Assembly: GCF_002007105.1 (NCBI RefSeq)
Contig: NZ_MVBC01000004.1
Location: 248,001-312,000 of the forward strand
DNA: 64,000 nucleotides
Source: Hymenobacter sp. CRA2
Lineage (GTDB): Bacteria; Bacteroidota; Bacteroidia; Cytophagales; Hymenobacteraceae
Reading direction: 5' to 3'
Made by a program: the position numbers and the translations under genes. The stretch's first letter is position 1, and each line of letters opens with the position of its first letter. Under the pieces are notes generated by a model. It did no database searches, was not told where the DNA came from, and worked only from the letters and a program-made list of their open reading frames with translations. Positions 8,910 to 16,806 of this stretch are shown here, piece after piece.

Positions 8910-9884
8910 ATGCACGCCATCATTATCAGCCGGCCCGGCGGGCCCGAAGTTTTGCAGCTCGAACACCGCGACGCGCCGCGCCCCGAACCGCATCAGGTGC
9001 TGGTGCAGGTGCTGGCCGCCGGTGTCAATCGGCCCGACGTGCTGCTGCGGCAGGGAAAGTACGGCGGCGCCGGCGACGTAACGGGCTCGGTGCCCGGCCT
9101 GGAAATAGCCGGTGTGATAACCGAAGTGGGCGCGGCGGTGAGCCGCTGGCAGGTAGGCGACGAAGTGTGCGCCCTGCTCGCGGCAGGCGGCTACGCCGAT
9201 TATGCCGCGGTGGACGCCCGCCATTGCCTGCCGATACCGGCGGGCTGGCGCATGTCGGAGGCTGCCTCGCTGCCCGAAACGGTGTTTACCGTGTGGCACA
9301 ACGTGTTTCAGCGCGGCGGCCTGCAGCCCGGCGAGACGCTGCTGGTGCACGGCGGCGGCAGCGGCATCGGCGTGACGGCCATTCAACTGGCGCGGCTGCT
9401 GGGCTCGGCGGTGTACGCCACAGCGGGTTCCGACGAAAAATGCCGCACCTGCGAAGCCTTGGGAGCTGCGCGCTGCTTCAACTACCGCACCGAGGATTTC
9501 GAGGCCGAACTGCAGGCCCAGGGCGTGGACGTGGTGCTGGACATGATTGGGGGCGACTACACGGCTAAAAACCTGAACCTGCTCAAAGACGACGGCCGGT
9601 TGGTGTTCGTCAACGCCATGCAGGGGGCCAGGGCCGAGTTCAACGCGCTGGAGGTGATGCGGCGGCGCCTGACCATTACGGGCAGCACGCTGCGGCCGCG
9701 CTCGGCCGACTTTAAGGCTGCGCTGGCGGCGGAGGTGGAGCGGCACGTCTGGCCGCTGCTGGTGAACAAGCAGTTTAAGCCGGTGTTATTTCGCAAGTTT
9801 GCACTCCAGGAGGCCGAGCTGGCCCACCGACTGATGGAAAGCAGCGCCCACATCGGCAAAATCGTGCTGCGGGTAAACCGCTAG
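8910..9884 (+). CDS. NAD(P)H quinone oxidoreductase, PIG3-like MDR family
   Basis: 324 residues, zinc-independent medium-chain dehydrogenase. An N-terminal GroES-like domain contains NRPDVLLRQG, and PGLEIAG is typical of the TP53I3/PIG3 quinone reductases. The Rossmann domain has HGGGSGIGVTAIQLA for NADPH binding. The zinc-ligand Cys cluster of alcohol dehydrogenases is absent. Likely reduces quinones or enones with NADPH. Monocistronic, with a weak terminator after it. Confidence 0.9.
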   Translation: MHAIIISRPGGPEVLQLEHRDAPRPEPHQVLVQVLAAGVNRPDVLLRQGKYGGAGDVTGSVPGLEIAGVITEVGAAVSRWQVGDEVCALLAAGGYADYAAVDARHCLPIPAGWRMSEAASLPETVFTVWHNVFQRGGLQPGETLLVHGGGSGIGVTAIQLARLLGSAVYATAGSDEKCRTCEALGAARCFNYRTEDFEAELQAQGVDVVLDMIGGDYTAKNLNLLKDDGRLVFVNAMQGARAEFNALEVMRRRLTITGSTLRPRSADFKAALAAEVERHVWPLLVNKQFKPVLFRKFALQEAELAHRLMESSAHIGKIVLRVNR

Positions 9885-9906
9885 CACGCGCGCCGCCCGA
9901 AACCGG

Positions 9907-9936
9907 GCTCAGCTGATGCCTGAGCACGATTTTTTA
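9907..9936 (+). terminator. Probable terminator of the quinone oxidoreductase gene
   Basis: GCTCAG (9907-9912) pairs with CTGAGC (9920-9925), then ACGA and a run of six T. The stem is short, so strength is uncertain. Confidence 0.45.
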
Positions 9937-10060
9937 TTTGCCAAAATGAAAACGCGGGCGGCCTGAGGCCGTACGCTCCAGCTTACAGGGCGCGGTGCGC
10001 CGAGCCCTTCACCCAACGCAGTTGCCGCCCAGCTGCCGTTGCAGTTTTATTAGTACAGCC

Positions 10061-10771
10061 ATGGATTATTCGTTGCTGAAGCAGTTGCTCGAGCAGGTCG
10101 AAGCCTTTGAGCAACACCAGCAAGCCAGCCACGGCACCCCCGCCGACCTGCCCCAGTTCGCCACTTGGCTGCATGCCCGGATGGCTACGGTGCCGGCCGC
10201 TGCGTCGACGCCCGTTCCCGATGAAGTGCACCGCTCGCACGAGACGGTGGAAGTGCAAATCAGCAAGCTGGTGGTGTTTATGAACCGCTACGCCCGCGTA
10301 TACAGCCGCCTCGCCCTGGCCGGCTCGCCGCTGCTCACCATCGACGATTTTGCGTACCTGGCCAGCCTGCACCGCAAACAGCCCCTGAGCAAAACCGAGC
10401 TGATTACCCTGAACATCCACGAAAAAGCGTCGGGCACGGAGGTCATTAAGCGGCTGCTGGCCAACGGCCTTATTGCCGAGCAAGCGCACACCACCGACCG
10501 CCGCCGCAAGCAGCTGACCGTGACGGCAGCCGGCCGCGAGGTGCTGGGCTGGGTAATCAGCCGCATGATGCAGGCTTCGCACATGGTAGTGGGCGACCTG
10601 AACCCGGAGGAGCGTCAGCAACTGCTGTACCTGCTGCAGCGCCTCGACAAGTTTCACCTGCCCATCTTTCTGGCCCCGCGGCCCGAGAGCTTCGAGGAAC
10701 TGCTGGAGCAGTGGTTGCCCTACCCGGAGGCCACGGCTCAGGCCCTGGCCCCGGTCGCCAAGCAACTCTAA
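10061..10771 (+). CDS. MarR family transcriptional regulator
   Basis: 237 residues from the ATG at 10061 (an upstream in-frame ATG at 9995 lacks support). The winged helix lies at about residues 95-165: SKTELITLNIHEKASGTEVIKRL reads as the recognition helix region (a run just over MarR's core), and DRRRKQLTVTAAG is the wing. The ~90-residue N-terminal part is longer than in most MarR proteins. It sits 69 bases before the NAD(P)-binding protein gene and may regulate it or the quinone reductase upstream; the ligand is unknown. Confidence 0.8.
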   Translation: MDYSLLKQLLEQVEAFEQHQQASHGTPADLPQFATWLHARMATVPAAASTPVPDEVHRSHETVEVQISKLVVFMNRYARVYSRLALAGSPLLTIDDFAYLASLHRKQPLSKTELITLNIHEKASGTEVIKRLLANGLIAEQAHTTDRRRKQLTVTAAGREVLGWVISRMMQASHMVVGDLNPEERQQLLYLLQRLDKFHLPIFLAPRPESFEELLEQWLPYPEATAQALAPVAKQL

Positions 10772-10840
10772 AGCGGTACGGGAGGTAGAATAACGCGGCG
10801 CAGACGGCTGCGCCCGTTCCAAAACCACACCTCCGCTGCC

Positions 10841-11497
10841 ATGAAAACTGCCCTTGTAATCGGTGCCACCGGCCTGGTGGGCGACTACCTGCTGCGCCAG
10901 CTGCTGACCGACCCACGCTTCGAGCGCATCAAAGTTTTTACGCGCCGGCCCACCGGCTACCACAATCCGGACAAGCTCGAAGAGCACATCGTGGACTTCG
11001 ACAAACCCTCGGAGTGGCAGGACCTGCTGCAGGGCGACGTGCTGTTTTCGACCTTGGGTACCACCCTGAAGCAGGCCGGCAGCCAGGAGGCGCAGTACCG
11101 CGTCGATTACACCTACCAGCTCCAAACCGCCGAGGCCGCGGCGCGCAACGGCTCGGATACCTACGTGCTGGTGTCGTCGGTGTCGGCCGATCCGGAGTCG
11201 CGCATCTTTTACTCGCGCATGAAGGGCGAACTGGAGCGCGACGTAAAAAGTCTGGCCTTTGCGCGCATCCGCATTTTGCAGCCCGGCGTGCTGGCCGGCC
11301 CCCGGCAGCAGGCCCGCCCGCTGGAAAAGCTCGGCATCGGGGCGGCCGCGTTGCTGGGCGCTATTCCAGCCCTGCACAAGTACCGCCCCGTGCACGGCCG
11401 TACGGTGGCCAAAGCCATGATCAACGCCAGCTTCGACGAGGAAGCCGGTCTGCAGGTGGATACGCTGGAAGACGTATTCAGGCGGGCCGGGGAGTAG
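10841..11497 (+). CDS. NAD(P)H-binding Rossmann protein, HTATIP2/TIP30-like
   Basis: 218 residues. GATGLVGDYLL at the N-terminus is the GxxGxxG dinucleotide-binding loop of atypical short-chain dehydrogenases. VSSVSADPES and YSRMKGELE provide the Ser and Tyr-x3-Lys catalytic positions. Family members are putative oxidoreductases of unknown substrate. Same strand as the MarR gene, so possibly cotranscribed. Its 3' end overlaps the convergent neighbour by 20 bases. Confidence 0.8.
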   Translation: MKTALVIGATGLVGDYLLRQLLTDPRFERIKVFTRRPTGYHNPDKLEEHIVDFDKPSEWQDLLQGDVLFSTLGTTLKQAGSQEAQYRVDYTYQLQTAEAAARNGSDTYVLVSSVSADPESRIFYSRMKGELERDVKSLAFARIRILQPGVLAGPRQQARPLEKLGIGAAALLGAIPALHKYRPVHGRTVAKAMINASFDEEAGLQVDTLEDVFRRAGE

Positions 11498-11939
11498 GCT
11501 CGGGGCCGCCGTAGCGCGCCATAATGCTGCTACTGCCGCTGCGGGCATCGTAACCCACCCACACCTCGCCCCAGTCGAACTGTCGCTGCTCCGGGCCCAG
11601 CTGCGTCGTGAGCCACTGCTGGTAGCGGATGGCCTGCTGCCGCTCGGCTTCCTCATTCCAGTTGGCCCAGTTCTGCTTGGGTGCGGTATCCTGCGTGAAT
11701 ACCAGTTGCCACTGAATAAGGTACCGGCCGATGAACGTCAGCACCACCACGACCAGCCAGTCGGCCGGCTCCAGCCGCACGTGGTAGTGCTGCCAGCCGT
11801 TGCCCAGGTTGGTGGGCGTGATGGTGGCACCGGGGAAAAGATGCGGCAAGTCGGCGGGCGTGGTGGTATCGGTGATGCAAGCCGAGGGGCCGAGCTGCAG
11901 GTGGCCGGTGTGCGGGTCGAGCTGGATAGGAGGGCGCAT
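11478..11939 (-). CDS. Hypothetical protein with one hydrophobic segment
   Basis: 153 residues. Residues ~58-80 (DWLVVVVLTFIGRYLIQWQL) could span a membrane, flanked by soluble portions rich in Trp and Gln. No family recognised. A TAACTTTA box at 11965-11972 on the minus strand fits a promoter 25 bases upstream. The 3' end overlaps the convergent Rossmann gene. Confidence 0.6.
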   Translation of the reverse strand: MRPPIQLDPHTGHLQLGPSACITDTTTPADLPHLFPGATITPTNLGNGWQHYHVRLEPADWLVVVVLTFIGRYLIQWQLVFTQDTAPKQNWANWNEEAERQQAIRYQQWLTTQLGPEQRQFDWGEVWVGYDARSGSSSIMARYGGPEPTPRPA

Positions 11940-11974
11940 AGGATGAGTTAGCCGAAACCGGCTCTAAAGTTAGG

Positions 11975-12107
11975 GCTAGTTCCCCTCCTCCGCTGAGGAG
12001 GGGCTGGGGGTGGTTGACCAACTAGTTGAACAACTTTTAGAATTAGACTTCTAGCCCTAGCCTTTCAACCACCCCTAGCCCCTCCTCAGCGGAGGAGGGG
12101 AACTAGC
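11975..12107 (+). repeat. Inverted-repeat element with 42-bp arms
   Basis: Arms at 11975-12016 and 12066-12107 are reverse complements with one mismatch. Each arm contains an internal palindrome (CCTCCTCCGCTGAGGAGG type), and the 49-base spacer contains CAACTAGTTG. It fills the divergent spacer between the 153-residue protein gene and ispG. No ORF inside. It resembles a non-autonomous palindromic repeat (MITE or REP-like). Confidence 0.85.
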
Positions 12108-12136
12108 TTTGGATTTCCTAGCACCCGCAACCCTCG

Positions 12137-12144
12137 TACCTTTG
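12137..12144 (+). promoter_or_regulatory. -7 promoter element of ispG
   Basis: Exact TACCTTTG, 60 bases before the ATG at 12205. It lies inside the longer open frame that begins at 12109, which argues against that earlier start. No TTG was seen at the ideal spacing. Confidence 0.6.
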
Positions 12145-12204
12145 CCCGCTGAGCAACTTTGCCGCCCCCAAAGTGGTTTTGGCTCCGACTACGTTACCCC
12201 GCGC

Positions 12205-14271
12205 ATGAGCACCTCCGAATCCAAGATTTACTGCCCCAGCCTGACCGAATACAAGCGCCGCGAGGCCCGCGTCGTCAACATCGGCGACCTGCCGCTGGGC
12301 GGGCATTACCCCATCCGCGTGCAGAGCATGACCACCGTCGACACCATGGACACCATGGGCTCGGTGGAGGAGACGCTGCGCATGGTGGAGGCCGGCTGCG
12401 AGTACGTGCGCATCACCGCGCCGAGCATGAAGGAGGCCCAGAACCTGCTCGAAATCAAGAAGGAGCTGCGCCGCCGGGGCTGCTCGGTGCCGCTCATCGC
12501 CGACATCCACTTCACGCCCAACGCCGCCGAGCTGGCCGCCCGCATCGTGGAGAAAGTGCGCGTGAACCCCGGCAACTACGTCGACAAGAAGAAATTCCAG
12601 ACCATCGAGTACACCGACGCGGAGTACCAGGGCGAGATTGAGCGCATCCGGGAACGGTTTCGGCCGCTGGTGCAGATCTGCAAGCAGTACGGCACGGCCA
12701 TGCGCATCGGCACCAACCACGGCTCGTTGTCGGACCGCATTCTGTCGCGCTACGGCGACACGCCGCTGGGCATGGTGGAATCGGCGCTGGAGTTTCTGCG
12801 CATCTGCGAGGATGAGGGCTACTACGACGTGGTGCTGTCGATGAAGGCCTCGAACACGCAGGTGATGGTGCAGGCCTACCGCCTGCTGGTGCAGAAGCTG
12901 GCCGCCGAGGGCCTGCAGCCCTACCCGCTGCACCTGGGCGTGACCGAAGCCGGCGAAGCCGAGGACGGCCGCATCAAGTCGGCCGTGGGCATTGGTACGC
13001 TGCTGGAAGACGGCCTGGGCGACACCGTGCGCGTAAGCCTCACCGAGCCGCCCGAAGCCGAAGCCCCCGTGGCCCGTATGCTCATTGACCGGTACACGAA
13101 CCGGGCGGCCGAAGCCAAGCCAATTGCCCCGCTGGGGAATGACGAAGGAAAAATAACGAAGGAAGACGGCAACAGCGAATCTTCAAGCATCCTTCCTGCT
13201 TCTTCCTTCATCCCGATCGACCCGTTCCAGTACCACCGCCGCGCCACGCACGAGGTGCTGAACATCGGTGGGCAGAACGTGCCGCGGGTGCTGGCCGACA
13301 TTTCGCGCCTGCCGCAGGTGGAGTACAACGACCTGCGCTGCGTGGGTCACCTGTACTCGGCCTTCCTCGACAAGTTCCAGATGAACGACCTCGGCGCCGA
13401 CTACATCTACAGCGGCCAGCGCCCCATCCCGTTCATGCTGCCCAACGGCCTCAAGGAGCTGGTCGATTACTCCGCGTGGATTGACGCGGGCAAGCGCGAA
13501 GACCACTTCCCGGTGCTCACGCACAGCGAGTACGCCGTGGCCGCCGCCAAGCACCCCGAAGCCAACTTCGTCTTCCACTCGCTCGATACGCTGACCTCGG
13601 CCGCCATCGAGCAACTGCGGCAGGACCGCACGGCCGTTGTCGTCCTGCACACCGACAACGCCCACGCCATGCCCGAAATCCGCCGGGCCTTCTTCCGGCT
13701 GATGAGCCTGGGCGTGACCAACCCCGTCATCATCAACCGCCAGTACCCCGAGCAGGCGCCCGAGCAAACCCAGCTCTACGCCGCCACCGACGTGGGCGGC
13801 CTGCTGCTCGACGGCCTCGGCGACGGGGTGGTGCTCAGCACCGAAAAGCTGCCCGACGCCGACCAGAACACCTGGCTGGCGCGCCTCGACGGGCTGAACC
13901 AGCTCGGCTTCGGCATCCTGCAGGCGGCGCGCACGCGCATGAGCAAGACGGAGTACATCAGCTGCCCGAGCTGCGGCCGTACCCTGTTCGATTTGCCCGA
14001 AACCACCGCCATGATCCGCCGCCGCACCGACCACCTCAAGGGCGTCAAAATCGGCATCATGGGCTGCATCGTGAACGGCCCCGGCGAAATGGCCGACGCC
14101 GACTACGGCTACGTAGGCGTGGGCCGGGGCAAAATTGCCCTCTACCGCGGCCAGGAAGTCATCAAGAAGTCGGTGCCCGAAGAAGCCGCCGTCGACGAGC
14201 TTATCAACCTCATCCGCGAAGACGGCCGCTGGGTGGAGCCGGTAGCGGTGGAGGAGCCGGTAGGGGTGTAG
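12205..14271 (+). CDS. ispG: 4-hydroxy-3-methylbut-2-enyl diphosphate synthase IspG, large form
   Basis: Iron-sulfur enzyme of the MEP isoprenoid pathway, converting MEcPP to HMBPP. At 688 residues it is the large form with an inserted domain between the TIM barrel and the cluster domain, as in Bacteroidota, chlamydiae and plants. The N-terminal barrel shows GGHYPIRVQSM. Cluster ligands appear in CPSCGRTL (~residue 586) and GCIVNGPGE (~620), followed by the active-site Glu region. Residues ~311-337 are an odd Ser/Glu/Lys-rich insert encoded by an imperfect palindrome. The start is set by the promoter box at 12137. Confidence 0.95.
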   Translation: MSTSESKIYCPSLTEYKRREARVVNIGDLPLGGHYPIRVQSMTTVDTMDTMGSVEETLRMVEAGCEYVRITAPSMKEAQNLLEIKKELRRRGCSVPLIADIHFTPNAAELAARIVEKVRVNPGNYVDKKKFQTIEYTDAEYQGEIERIRERFRPLVQICKQYGTAMRIGTNHGSLSDRILSRYGDTPLGMVESALEFLRICEDEGYYDVVLSMKASNTQVMVQAYRLLVQKLAAEGLQPYPLHLGVTEAGEAEDGRIKSAVGIGTLLEDGLGDTVRVSLTEPPEAEAPVARMLIDRYTNRAAEAKPIAPLGNDEGKITKEDGNSESSSILPASSFIPIDPFQYHRRATHEVLNIGGQNVPRVLADISRLPQVEYNDLRCVGHLYSAFLDKFQMNDLGADYIYSGQRPIPFMLPNGLKELVDYSAWIDAGKREDHFPVLTHSEYAVAAAKHPEANFVFHSLDTLTSAAIEQLRQDRTAVVVLHTDNAHAMPEIRRAFFRLMSLGVTNPVIINRQYPEQAPEQTQLYAATDVGGLLLDGLGDGVVLSTEKLPDADQNTWLARLDGLNQLGFGILQAARTRMSKTEYISCPSCGRTLFDLPETTAMIRRRTDHLKGVKIGIMGCIVNGPGEMADADYGYVGVGRGKIALYRGQEVIKKSVPEEAAVDELINLIREDGRWVEPVAVEEPVGV
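13135..13214 (+). repeat. Imperfect palindrome in frame inside ispG
   Basis: GGGAATGACGAAGGA near 13135 and TTCCTTCATCCC ending at 13214 are approximately reverse complementary, with purine-rich and pyrimidine-rich halves. The segment is A/T-richer than the surrounding gene. It encodes about 27 low-complexity residues at the boundary between the insert domain and the preceding barrel, keeping the frame open. Confidence 0.55.
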
Positions 14272-14291
14272 AGCACTGCTGCTACAAGGGT

Positions 14292-14609
14292 ATGAAGATC
14301 GAGCTACTAGCGGGTGCTGTTCCCCTGGGCGTCTGCGAAGCACAAGTCATTGACGCGGCAATGGGCGTGATAGGTGGTCAGCTGTTACCGGCTCCAGCTT
14401 ATTTCGGCCATTATCAGTCCCTGTTCCGTGCGCATTTGCAGCAGCCCAACTGGCCTGGCATGCAGACGCTTGGGCTGAAAGCTGTTATGCCTTTAGGAAA
14501 CGAATTGGAAGCTGCTGGCGGAATTTGCATTACTGATGTGGAGGGCTTCCACGAGATTCAAGTTGAGTTTTGTGGTGTCGATCATACAGTGCTAACTGAG
14601 TGGGAGTAA
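14292..14609 (+). CDS. Hypothetical protein, 105 aa
   Basis: Begins MKIELLAGAVPLGV 20 bases after ispG. Compact, with mixed hydrophobic and acidic character and no signal peptide. No family recognised. The base composition is lower in GC than its neighbours, hinting at acquisition. Its stop is followed in the same frame by a GIY-YIG remnant. Confidence 0.5.
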   Translation: MKIELLAGAVPLGVCEAQVIDAAMGVIGGQLLPAPAYFGHYQSLFRAHLQQPNWPGMQTLGLKAVMPLGNELEAAGGICITDVEGFHEIQVEFCGVDHTVLTEWE

Positions 14610-14921
14610 GGCTGCGAATTAGTTCGACTACGAACTGCAACTGTTCTTTATTGCAACCGCAGGTTCACGCCGCCAACGCCCCAAAACGGCGTTGGCGGCG
14701 TCACGAATGACTTCAAGCGTCGCCTGTACGAACACAGTGCTGGATGGGGCGACGCCGAAGAATTCACCTGGCGGTATCAGGCGGACTTGCTGGTGTACTT
14801 CGAAATATGCCCCGATGCCGTCCAGACCATAGCGCGTGAAAAGCAGCTGAAAGGATGGACACGGGCGAAAAAAGACGCGCTGATTGCCGCGCTCAATCCA
14901 ACATGGCAGCCAGCCTATTGA
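14610..14921 (+). pseudogene. GIY-YIG nuclease remnant without start
   Basis: The open frame after the preceding stop has no start codon but encodes TVLY, then a non-homologous insert, then GVTNDFKRRLYEH and a clear GIY-YIG C-terminal half (AREKQLKGWTRAKKDALI, NPTWQP) ending at TGA 14919-14921. In intact Bacteroidota homologues LY-TGVTND is continuous. Here about 15 codons carrying a 13-bp inverted repeat are inserted, and the N-terminal GIY-YIG strand is missing. Read as a degraded small nuclease gene. Confidence 0.65.
14668..14700 (+). repeat. 13-bp perfect inverted repeat in GIY-YIG remnant
   Basis: CGCCGCCAACGCC (14668-14680) and GGCGTTGGCGGCG (14688-14700) with a 7-base loop. It coincides with the extra codons between TVLY and GVTND, so it looks like the inserted DNA itself. 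Confidence 0.75.
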
Positions 14922-14949
14922 TTTAGAAACCTGGGCCGGCTGACCCCAA

Positions 14950-14986
14950 CGAAGCGGTAGAGATGCTTCGACAAGCTCAGCATGAC
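14950..14986 (+). repeat. Partial copy of interspersed palindromic repeat
   Basis: CGAAGCGGTAGAGATGCTTC followed by GACAAGCTCAGCATGAC matches the reverse complement of the end of the longer element at 38493-38592 (shared GTAGA, TCTACCGCTTCG-type and GTCATGCT-type parts). It lies between the GIY-YIG remnant and the HAD gene. Confidence 0.55.
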
Positions 14987-15038
14987 GTTCGGGAGGATAT
15001 TTCCTCCTCCATAGTTGCTCCACCTAACCCCAACCACA

Positions 15039-15689
15039 TTGAAAGCCTTTCTCTTCGACCTGAACGGGACCATGATTCACGACATGGACTACCACACCAC
15101 GGCCTGGCACCGGCTGCTCAACGAGGAGCTGGGCGGGCAGTTTACCTGGGAGGAGCTCAAGCCGCAGATGTACGGCAAAAACCAGGAGTTTCTGGTGCGC
15201 ATGTTCGGGCCGGAGCGGTTTACGGCGGCCGAAATCGAGCGGCTGTCGCGGCAGAAGGAGGAGCGGTACCAGGCCGAGTTTCGGCCCCACCTGCAACTGC
15301 TACCGGGGCTGCTGGAGTTTCTGCAAGGGGCTAAGGAGCGCGGCATTCCGGTGGCCATCGGCTCGGCGGCCATTCCCTTCAACATCGATTTCGTGCTCGA
15401 CGGGCTCGACATCCGCCCCTACATCCAGGCCGTGGTCAGCGCCGACGACGTGACGGAGAGCAAACCGCACCCCGAAACCTTTCTCAAAGCCGCCGCCCGC
15501 CTGGGCGTGGAGCCGAAAGATTGCCTGGTGTTTGAGGACGTGCCCAAGGGGGCCGAAGCCGCCCGCAACGCCGGCATGCCCTGCGTCATCCTGACCACCA
15601 CCCACCAGGAGGCCGAATTCGACTACCTCGACAACGTCGTGCACTTCGCCCCGGACTTCCGCGACGCGTTTTTCCGGCAGCTGCTGTAG
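15039..15689 (+). CDS. HAD superfamily hydrolase, beta-phosphoglucomutase-like, Asn in motif I
   Basis: 216 residues from a TTG start (KAFLFDLNGT); homologues begin MKAFLFD, and no ATG exists near. A longer TTG start at 15015 is possible. Motif I reads D7-L-N9-G-T, so the second Asp of DxD, the general acid/base, is Asn. The cap domain with alpha-helices follows, then GSA (motif II), SKPHPE (motif III Lys) and FEDVPKG (motif IV). Phosphoryl transfer may be slow or altered; the substrate is unknown. Followed by the tandem hairpin array. Confidence 0.8.
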   Translation: MKAFLFDLNGTMIHDMDYHTTAWHRLLNEELGGQFTWEELKPQMYGKNQEFLVRMFGPERFTAAEIERLSRQKEERYQAEFRPHLQLLPGLLEFLQGAKERGIPVAIGSAAIPFNIDFVLDGLDIRPYIQAVVSADDVTESKPHPETFLKAAARLGVEPKDCLVFEDVPKGAEAARNAGMPCVILTTTHQEAEFDYLDNVVHFAPDFRDAFFRQLL

Positions 15690-15727
15690 CCCCGGCGCAG
15701 CCTCTTCGGGCCCGCCGAAGGCGTAAA

Positions 15728-15930
15728 GGCTCTGTCTGCACGACAAAACAGGCTTGTAGTACTCCGCAAGGCTGTTTTGTTGTGCAGACAGAGCCTTGTA
15801 GTACTCTGCAAGCCTGTTTTGTCGTGCAGGAAGACCCTTGTAGTACTCCGCAAGGGTGTTTTGTCATGCAGAAACAGCCTTGCGAGGTACCTCAGATCTG
15901 TTTTGATGGGCAGAAACCGACTTGTGAAGT
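15728..15930 (+). repeat. Tandem hairpin array, exact 42-bp period
   Basis: The CTTG that opens each unit falls at 15753, 15795, 15837, 15879 and 15921, an exact 42-base spacing. The first three units share CTTGTAGTACTC and TGTTTTGT-GCAG, and the last two are degraded. Each unit can fold (CTTG...CAAG; ACAAAACAG with CTGTTTTGT). The left edge is inverted, giving 25-bp arms 15728-15752 and 15772-15796. Units are contiguous, so this is not CRISPR. It lies between two HAD genes and may also end transcription. Confidence 0.9.
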
Positions 15931-16003
15931 ACGCCCCGGCCCGCCGCAACGCCTCGGGGTGGCACCGGTAACCAAGCGGCGGGGCGATAGAACGGCGTTG
16001 CGC

Positions 16004-16011
16004 TACCTTTG
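16004..16011 (+). promoter_or_regulatory. -7 promoter element of second HAD gene
   Basis: Exact TACCTTTG 26 bases before the ATG at 16037. It rules out the long upstream frame that would translate the 42-bp repeats. Confidence 0.55.
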
Positions 16012-16036
16012 CGGCGCTTTCCACCAACGTTTGCGC

Positions 16037-16702
16037 ATGATTCGCACCGTCATTTTTGATATGGACGGCGTGCTGGTTGACACCGAGCCGCTGCACCACG
16101 ACGCTTTTTTCCGCCACTTCGCCGAGCTGGGCCTGCGCATTTCCGATACGGAGTACGCCACGTTCCTGGGCTCGTCGACCAGCAACATGTACCAGCGCAT
16201 CAAGCAGGAATACGGCCTGCGGGAAGAGGTGCCGGCCTTGGTGCAGCGCAAGCGGGAGCTGTTTGGCGTGGCCTTCGAAGCCAATACCACCCTGGAGCTG
16301 CTGCCCGGCGCCCGGGAGCTGGTGCTCGACCTCTACCAGGCCGGGGTGCCGCTGCAACTGGCGTCCTCGGCCTCGCACGAGACGATTGACCGCGTCTTCA
16401 CCCGCTTCCAGCTGTACCCGTACTTCCAGAACCGCGTCAGCGGCGAGGAATTTCCGCAGTCCAAGCCCAACCCGGCCATTTTCCTGCGCGCGGCGGAGCT
16501 GGCCGGCATGCCCCCGCAAGCGTGCCTGGTCATCGAGGACTCGGCCAACGGCGTGACGGCGGCCAAGGCGGCGGGCATGTATTGCGTCGGCTACCGCAGC
16601 GCGCATTCGGGCGGGCAAGACCTGCACTTCGCCGACCACATCGTGGCGGACCTGCGGGAGCTTAGTGCCGCCAGCATTCTGGCGCTGCCGGTGGGGAGCT
16701 AA
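16037..16702 (+). CDS. HAD superfamily phosphatase / beta-phosphoglucomutase family
   Basis: 221 residues with a complete catalytic set: DMDGVLVD (motif I with both Asp), SSAS (motif II), SKPNP (motif III Lys) and IEDSANGV (motif IV), with a helical cap between motifs I and II. Subfamily I HAD, acting on a small sugar phosphate or related phosphoester. Compared with the HAD gene 350 bases upstream, this one retains the acid/base Asp. Own promoter at 16004. Confidence 0.85.
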   Translation: MIRTVIFDMDGVLVDTEPLHHDAFFRHFAELGLRISDTEYATFLGSSTSNMYQRIKQEYGLREEVPALVQRKRELFGVAFEANTTLELLPGARELVLDLYQAGVPLQLASSASHETIDRVFTRFQLYPYFQNRVSGEEFPQSKPNPAIFLRAAELAGMPPQACLVIEDSANGVTAAKAAGMYCVGYRSAHSGGQDLHFADHIVADLRELSAASILALPVGS

Positions 16703-16806
16703 GCGCTGCGGCGGCACCGGGCCAAATGGGCCCGTGGGGCGGCGCGCCCACTCTTTTCGGGCGGCCGCGTATCTATACCCATTCACCACTGGTCCCCGTC
16801 CGCCGC

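Noticed and set aside
14628-15023. 131-codon minus-strand open frame with RHAELVEAS
   Set aside because: This peptide is the translation of an interspersed repeat, and the frame is antisense to the GIY-YIG remnant, which has a clear homologous reading.
15728-15930. CRISPR array
   Set aside because: Units are contiguous and similar over their whole 42 bases, with no unique spacers and no cas genes.
15782-16036. N-terminal extension of the second HAD gene through the 42-bp repeats
   Set aside because: A TACCTTTG promoter box lies after the repeats, and the HAD fold starts at 16037.
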